In this document: positions 16,627-19,903 of the stretch, in pieces
How the letters are laid out: each line of letters begins with the position of its first letter
How positions within the stretch are numbered: the first letter of the stretch is position 1
Assembly (NCBI GenBank): GCA_966080355.1
Contig: CBHROW010000055.1
Coordinates: forward strand, 1 to 19,903
From: Chryseosolibacter sp966080355
Lineage (GTDB): Bacteria > Bacteroidota > Bacteroidia > Cytophagales > Cyclobacteriaceae
Length of the DNA stretch: 19,903 bases
Direction: 5' to 3'
The notes under the pieces: generated by a model
What the model saw: the letters and a program-made list of their open reading frames with translations, nothing else
Database searches by the model: none
Told to the model about the DNA's origin: nothing
Program-made: the position numbers and the translations under genes

Positions 16627-16840
16627 CACCTCATCCTCGGTCCTTCTCCTGGAGGAGAAGGAAGACTCCGTCAACTTGATACCTGCTAGAACGGGCTGCT
16701 TCGATATTTAATTCGAACTTGTGAGTATTTCAATCACCTTCCTTCAAAACAATTTATAGAATGTCTGTTAAACAAAGACCTGGAACAATGAATTAGTTAA
16801 GTCCCCCTTCTCCTCGAGGAGAAGGGCTGGGGATGAGGTG
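16627..16840. repeat. inverted pair of palindromic repeats (REP-doublet-like)
   Basis: The left copy is 16627-16662 and the right copy, in opposite orientation, is 16802-16840. Both read about CACCTCATCC followed by a palindrome of CCTTCTCC and GGAGAAGG arms. The right palindrome (16805-16826) is a perfect 22-bp dyad and the left has 10-bp arms with a two-base centre. The copies flank 139 bases without an ORF. The layout, two inverted palindromes in a gap, resembles REP doublets (REPINs), which are moved by RAYT transposases; none is in this window. The pair lies upstream of ligD, and either palindrome could also end transcription. Confidence 0.6.
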
Positions 16841-16853
16841 AGAGCTTAGATCA

Positions 16854-16885
16854 TTTGATAGTACTTGTATCTTTTGTAACCTTTG
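16854..16885 (+). promoter_or_regulatory. possible promoter for the 32-residue ORF
   Basis: TTTG (16854-16857) and AACCTTTG (16878-16885) are separated by 20 bases. This fits the Bacteroidota -33 TTTG and -7 TAnnTTTG layout, with one mismatch in the first base. The box ends 38 bases before the ATG at 16924. Confidence 0.35.
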
Positions 16886-16923
16886 CCCTCTTCCCCGGTA
16901 TTCTTATCAAACAAAACAAAAAC

Positions 16924-17022
16924 ATGGCTAACGCGAGAACGATATTATTGGTGCTGGGCGTGATGGTGGCAGGTCTTGCTGTCGCTGTTGTAAATCTCTC
17001 AGCAGGATTTCTGTCACTCTGA
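16924..17022 (+). CDS. 32-residue single-helix membrane ORF
   Basis: ATG at 16924 to TGA at 17020-17022 encodes a 32-residue peptide, mostly one hydrophobic helix (TILLVLGVMVAGLAVAVVNL) after a short MANAR head. A candidate promoter lies at 16854-16885. It is the only plausible ORF in the 536-base gap between ligD and the next gene, and it is convergent with that gene. Small single-helix proteins like this are common but cannot be identified by eye. Chance origin is possible, since hydrophobic codon runs can arise in non-coding DNA. Confidence 0.4.
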   Translation: MANARTILLVLGVMVAGLAVAVVNLSAGFLSL

Positions 17023-17033
17023 AACAATCGAAA

Positions 17034-17516
17034 TTATTTGGCATTAACTTCGCCAACTTCCGATTCATAATCCGCACGCAAGTCTTCCTCCAGCTTCCCG
17101 AGTAACGAATTGATCTTTTTTCTTTGCTGATCGTATAAGTTTCCAAGCACCGTTCCAGGTTGTCGCGGAATTTTGGCTTCGCGGATTTTCAAACAGAAAA
17201 ACAATCGCAGTTCCAGTTCGGTGATCTTATCTTCGGAATACTTAACCTGGCGATTCACGAATCTCAGTACTTTCCTGAGTGACTTCTTGATATAATACGC
17301 ATTGACCCCGCGCGGAATGGTTTCGAATTGTTCGGTGATCTCGTCCTTCACCGCATTCCGATAAGCATTTTCGTCATGCGCTTGAAAAAGTAAATAGGTT
17401 GCAAGCTCTTTGTTTTCTTTTTTGTGACGGATCAGACGAACGCAGATCTCCTGCAACGTTTTGAGATCAACATCTTTTAGTTCCTTGCGGAGCTCGTTAA
17501 TTGTCGCGGCCTTCAT
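17034..17516 (-). CDS. conserved-looking hypothetical protein
   Basis: I do not recognise this 160-residue protein. I start at 17516 (MKAATINELRKELKDVD), because the 40 codons upstream are low-complexity and basic and the methionine opens a well-formed helix. It is almost all helical and highly charged, with helices such as ITELELRLFFCLKIREA and KINSLLGKLEEDLRADYESE, and a basic middle (YIKKSLRKVLRFVNRQVKYSE). There is no signal peptide, membrane helix or catalytic motif, so a cytoplasmic helical adaptor or nucleic-acid-associated protein is possible. It follows the four-helix membrane gene after about 260 bases. Function unknown. Confidence 0.65.
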   Translation of the reverse strand: MKAATINELRKELKDVDLKTLQEICVRLIRHKKENKELATYLLFQAHDENAYRNAVKDEITEQFETIPRGVNAYYIKKSLRKVLRFVNRQVKYSEDKITELELRLFFCLKIREAKIPRQPGTVLGNLYDQQRKKINSLLGKLEEDLRADYESEVGEVNAK

Positions 17517-17568
17517 TTTGTAAATAACAGCAAAATAATGAGGACGATTGTTTTTATTACCTTTGGTT

Positions 17569-17776
17569 ATGGAAAAATGGCTCAACCTTTTGGAAGAAAC
17601 CAAGATGCATTTTGCGGAAGGTGCGCGCTCCGTCACGGCCTATACGAACGACAAAGTTTACATCATTACACGTGCCGCAAATGAAGAATACTGGAGAACC
17701 AGGATTTCCGAAAACAAAAACGCGGACGCTCGAAACTTATTTTAAAGAAGTATTCGGGATTGAAGCCAAATATTAA
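17569..17776 (+). pseudogene. possible frameshifted small ORF
   Basis: A frame from ATG 17569 runs 58 codons (MEKWLNLLEETKMHFAEGA...), but its last 20 residues look poorly protein-like. In another frame, 17681-17776 gives a plausible C-terminus (NTGEPGFPKTKTRTLETYF, then KEVFGIEAKY). Joining them needs a one-base shift near 17680. This could be a decayed gene, two tiny ORFs or chance. A perfect TAnnTTTG box (TACCTTTG, 17558-17565) lies just before the first ATG, too close for the usual leader. The end overlaps the stop of the convergent membrane gene. The family is not recognised. Confidence 0.25.
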
Positions 17777-18375
17777 CCACGGATACGGATCAGCGAAGTG
17801 CGCACGAGGTAAACCAGAAGGTACGCTATCAACATCCCGATCAGCAAAAATTTGACCGTGGCTGGCAGGGCAAACGCCAAAGACGGCATATCACCTGCTT
17901 CAAGGAATTGCCACATGAAAATATTTTCAATTGCATCGAGCACACCAGCCGCAATTGAAAACCTGACCATCCACCTCGCAAAAGGCGACAATTCCATCGA
18001 GCGGTCGCGTGACGGATCACATAGGATAATGCAGATCACAAAAAACAGCGGATAGCCTATCAGGAAGTAAAAATCGTCAGCGATATTCCTCTTGGCTTTA
18101 ACAAGAACGTTCGATCCGGGATCGGGGATTTTAGTATTCGGCTTCATTTGAATCACATTTCCGCGGCAATAAGCCTGTTGCCACTCAGCTCTTATAGTGT
18201 CGGCCACGCGTTGGTCCCAGGCGAGTTCCAGAGAAACTATACCGCGTGGTGCAAACTTTGTTTTGAGGCATTTGCCAGACAAGCCAACCATGCCACCTGT
18301 GATCAACAACACTACCACTCCAAAAGCCAGTGAAAGCGTTGGACGATGGCGGATGATGTTGATGAGGTTAATCAT
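17773..18375 (-). CDS. four-helix membrane protein, family unknown
   Basis: This 200-residue protein has four hydrophobic helices: about 10-32 (LSLAFGVVVLLITGGMVGL), about 98-117 (FYFLIGYPLFFVICIILC), about 130-155 (ARWMVRFSIAAGVLDAIENIFM) and about 166-195 (TVKFLLIGMLIAYLLVYLV). A hydrophilic loop of about 65 residues lies between helices 1 and 2 and contains two Cys. I start at 18375 (MINLINIIRHRP). The frame opens 18 codons upstream, but that part is translation of a heptanucleotide repeat (LFAFCFLLFA) and is spurious. The gene is convergent with the broken ORF at 17569 and follows the PIG-L gene. Function unknown. Confidence 0.7.
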   Translation of the reverse strand: MINLINIIRHRPTLSLAFGVVVLLITGGMVGLSGKCLKTKFAPRGIVSLELAWDQRVADTIRAEWQQAYCRGNVIQMKPNTKIPDPGSNVLVKAKRNIADDFYFLIGYPLFFVICIILCDPSRDRSMELSPFARWMVRFSIAAGVLDAIENIFMWQFLEAGDMPSLAFALPATVKFLLIGMLIAYLLVYLVRTSLIRIRG

Positions 18376-18382
18376 GGGTGGA

Positions 18383-18539
18383 GCAAAAAGCAGAAAGCAA
18401 AAAGCAAAAAGCCGGTGAGTACGTCTCACGTGCCGTGGTGATGATTGAAGAAAGCTTATGTTGCTTATTCATAAATTGTCCAATCTAGCGACACACCTGG
18501 AAGTTCGCAGTCGCAGGCCTTCTGCTTTTTGCATTCTGC
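18383..18539. repeat. heptanucleotide inverted pair (GCAAAAA / TTTTTGC)
   Basis: From 18383 to 18410 there are four seven-base units (GCAAAAA three times, GCAGAAA once). The inverse lies at 18519-18539 (CTTCTGC, TTTTTGC, ATTCTGC), and 13 bases of it pair exactly with 18383-18395. The pair fills nearly the whole gap between the PIG-L stop codon, which directly abuts it, and the membrane gene's start. It is the third such inverted pair in this window. Confidence 0.7.
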
Positions 18540-19412
18540 CTATTTCAGCATTGGGAACAATCTCCTGATCTCTATCTCACTCGGTTGTGTTCCATACTCG
18601 CAGATCTCAAACGCTTCGGCATGTTGCACTTTCGATGCCTTGTCAGAGCCATACCATTTTTCCAATGATTTTCTCACCTCGGGAGTGATTGTGACTTTGC
18701 GATTTTCTGCAAGCCATTTCTTCCGTTGCGTTTTATCGGTTGGAACTTTGTCGAGATATCCTCCGATCCATGGCAACCATTCGTACACTTGCGACTCATG
18801 TGCATCGAGAGCATGGATCTTTTGTTCGAAGACGCTCGAAATATCGATGGCGACATCCGGGCGAAATGGATTAGGGCGCTGAAAGAAATCCTGGAAATAC
18901 AGAAATACCGGATTCTTTTTCAGCGGGGGCGTGTCGGCTGCAACATTAGGCACGGCAACCATATACGCGGCATCCTGAACAAGTACACCCGTGTAGCGAT
19001 GGTCAGGATGATAATCGTTCGGCCGAGGCGCAATCACCACATCGGCATTCCACTCACGAATTTTACGAATGACCTGCAACCGAACCGGCAGTGTAGGTAA
19101 CAGCTCACCATCATGGTTGTCGAGAACATCATAAGTAACACCGAATCTTCTTCCTGCTTCCTGCGCTTCAGCTATCCTTCTTTTCGCAAGCGCTCCACCA
19201 CCCGTAGTTTGATGACCAGCATCGCCATTCGTTACCGAAACAAACTTCACCGCATAACCCATCTTCGCAAACAAAATAGCAGTACCTCCGCCATCCTGGT
19301 CGCAATCATCCGGGTGCGCCCCGATCATAATGATTCGAATAGGATCATTTTGGGCAGAGACCGAAGCGGCAATAAGCGCGAAGAAAGCAACAAGGGCAAT
19401 TAGTTTTTTCAT
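18540..19412 (-). CDS. secreted PIG-L family deacetylase
   Basis: This 290-residue protein begins with a signal peptide (MKKLIALVAFFALIAASVSA) and has a complete PIG-L (LmbE-like) zinc-dependent N-acetylglucosaminyl deacetylase fold. The first zinc-binding motif is GAHPDD, with His33 and Asp36 as likely zinc ligands, and Asp35 in the usual catalytic position. The second is YHPDHRYTG with His135 and His138. The family removes acetyl groups from amino sugars attached to inositol, lipid or antibiotic scaffolds, and export suggests a periplasmic or surface glycan; the substrate is unknown. No partner gene adjoins it. The ATG at 19412 is the only sensible start. A perfect 10-base palindrome, AACAATTGTT, lies at 19446-19455. 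Confidence 0.88.
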   Translation of the reverse strand: MKKLIALVAFFALIAASVSAQNDPIRIIMIGAHPDDCDQDGGGTAILFAKMGYAVKFVSVTNGDAGHQTTGGGALAKRRIAEAQEAGRRFGVTYDVLDNHDGELLPTLPVRLQVIRKIREWNADVVIAPRPNDYHPDHRYTGVLVQDAAYMVAVPNVAADTPPLKKNPVFLYFQDFFQRPNPFRPDVAIDISSVFEQKIHALDAHESQVYEWLPWIGGYLDKVPTDKTQRKKWLAENRKVTITPEVRKSLEKWYGSDKASKVQHAEAFEICEYGTQPSEIEIRRLFPMLK

Positions 19413-19745
19413 GACGATTACAACTGGTTTGTGTGAAACTAAGATAACAATTGTTGCCCGCCCGAGGCAAACACGATGTGATGTATTCGCAATTTGTTTG
19501 TAAGAAATTCATGTGGTTTTTAACACATTCAACAAAAGTTCACGTGCTAGTTCGTTGAAATATACCGGTAGCATACGTGACAGGGCTGATACAAAATGAT
19601 GAATGGTATATGGTTAACCGGAAAAATGAGGAAATCCCGATTCTTCATTTGATTGCACATCGTATGATTTGACCTCAATGGGCACAGCGAAGGCTTTCGG
19701 TGGCAAGTATCTTTGAAATACAATTCAAGAAGAAATTTTCCGCTC
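19413..19745. other. intergenic region between divergent genes
   Basis: This 333-base gap separates the divergent PIG-L gene and the right-edge membrane gene. It contains the palindrome AACAATTGTT (19446-19455) and a TAnnTTTG box on the plus strand at 19708-19715. The 101-residue minus-strand open frame here has no sign of being coding. I see no other supported element. Confidence 0.5.
19708..19715 (+). promoter_or_regulatory. promoter -7 box for the right-edge membrane gene
   Basis: TATCTTTG matches TAnnTTTG exactly and sits 30 bases before the ATG at 19746. A matching TTTG -33 box at the usual spacing is not seen. Confidence 0.4.
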
Positions 19746-19903
19746 ATGAAGAACCTCACTATTTTATTCCTCGGCCTCGTATTGGTTGGGGTGATGTTGT
19801 TCGCTGGTGTTAACGGTATCAGCCGCGGCCATGCAACCGGACCTTTTTTCATTTTCCTGGCAGTTTGTACCGCTACGGGTTTGTCGATCGATCTGCATCG
19901 TTT
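19746..19903 (+). CDS. small membrane protein, N-terminal part (cut by window edge)
   Basis: The frame opens at ATG 19746 and runs to the window edge without a stop, giving at least 52 residues. Two hydrophobic helices are visible: about 4-22 (LTILFLGLVLVGVMLFAGV) and about 33-47 (FFIFLAVCTATGLSI), separated by a short polar turn (GISRGHATG). A TAnnTTTG box lies 30 bases upstream. The family cannot be identified from this part; it may be a small membrane protein or the start of a larger one. It is divergent from the PIG-L gene. Confidence 0.6.
   Translation, partial: MKNLTILFLGLVLVGVMLFAGVNGISRGHATGPFFIFLAVCTATGLSIDLHR

Noticed and set aside
13783..17022. Defence island around ligD
   Set aside because: No nuclease, toxin, restriction or reverse transcriptase gene is present; LigD is a repair enzyme and its neighbours are unrelated.
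19547..19852. 101-residue minus-strand open frame
   Set aside because: It overlaps the right-edge membrane ORF and its promoter box and has no protein-like features.

Overview
The window looks like ordinary chromosome from a member of the Bacteroidota, most likely the Cytophagales lineage. The supporting signs are two large secreted proteins with C-terminal type IX secretion (T9SS) sorting domains, several TAnnTTTG-type promoter boxes, start codons without Shine-Dalgarno sequences, and moderate GC. The lineage is inferred from gene content; no rRNA or ribosomal protein is present to confirm it. Almost every gene is on the minus strand. The plus strand carries only a broken alpha/beta hydrolase at the left edge, one or two tiny ORFs, and a partial membrane protein at the right edge.

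Layout: (1) 1-2.5 kb: hydrolase fragment, a secreted ARPP-1/DUF6569 protein and a secreted TPR protein. (2) 2.5-6.6 kb: a peroxiredoxin-like protein and a 1147-residue secreted endonuclease/exonuclease/phosphatase (EEP) protein with Calx-beta repeats and a T9SS domain. (3) 6.8-8.0 kb: type I methionine aminopeptidase, overlapping a small membrane protein. (4) 8.1-9.4 kb: a PaiB-like FMN-binding regulator and a Crp/Fnr regulator with an FNR-geometry palindrome between them. (5) 9.5-10.2 kb: a small Cys-rich membrane protein and an SRPBCC protein. (6) 10.4-13.4 kb: a 978-residue ELWxxDGT-repeat protein with a T9SS domain. (7) 13.8-16.5 kb: multidomain DNA ligase D (PE-LIG-POL); no Ku gene is visible. 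(8) 16.6-19.9 kb: a REP-like doublet, a 32-residue membrane ORF, an unidentified cytoplasmic protein, a possible broken ORF, a four-helix membrane protein, a secreted PIG-L deacetylase and a partial membrane protein.

I found no defence island, CRISPR array, prophage, transposase or tRNA. The most unusual content is non-coding. Several gaps hold degenerate tandem heptanucleotides, and in three gaps these occur as inverted pairs flanking 40-135 bases of other sequence. A fourth gap holds an inverted pair of long palindromes resembling a REP doublet. Two minus-strand genes start at or beside strong inverted repeats: a 12-bp perfect stem that includes the start codon of the peroxiredoxin-like gene, and a nested hairpin ending one base before the TPR gene. 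The two share a short motif next to the start codon.
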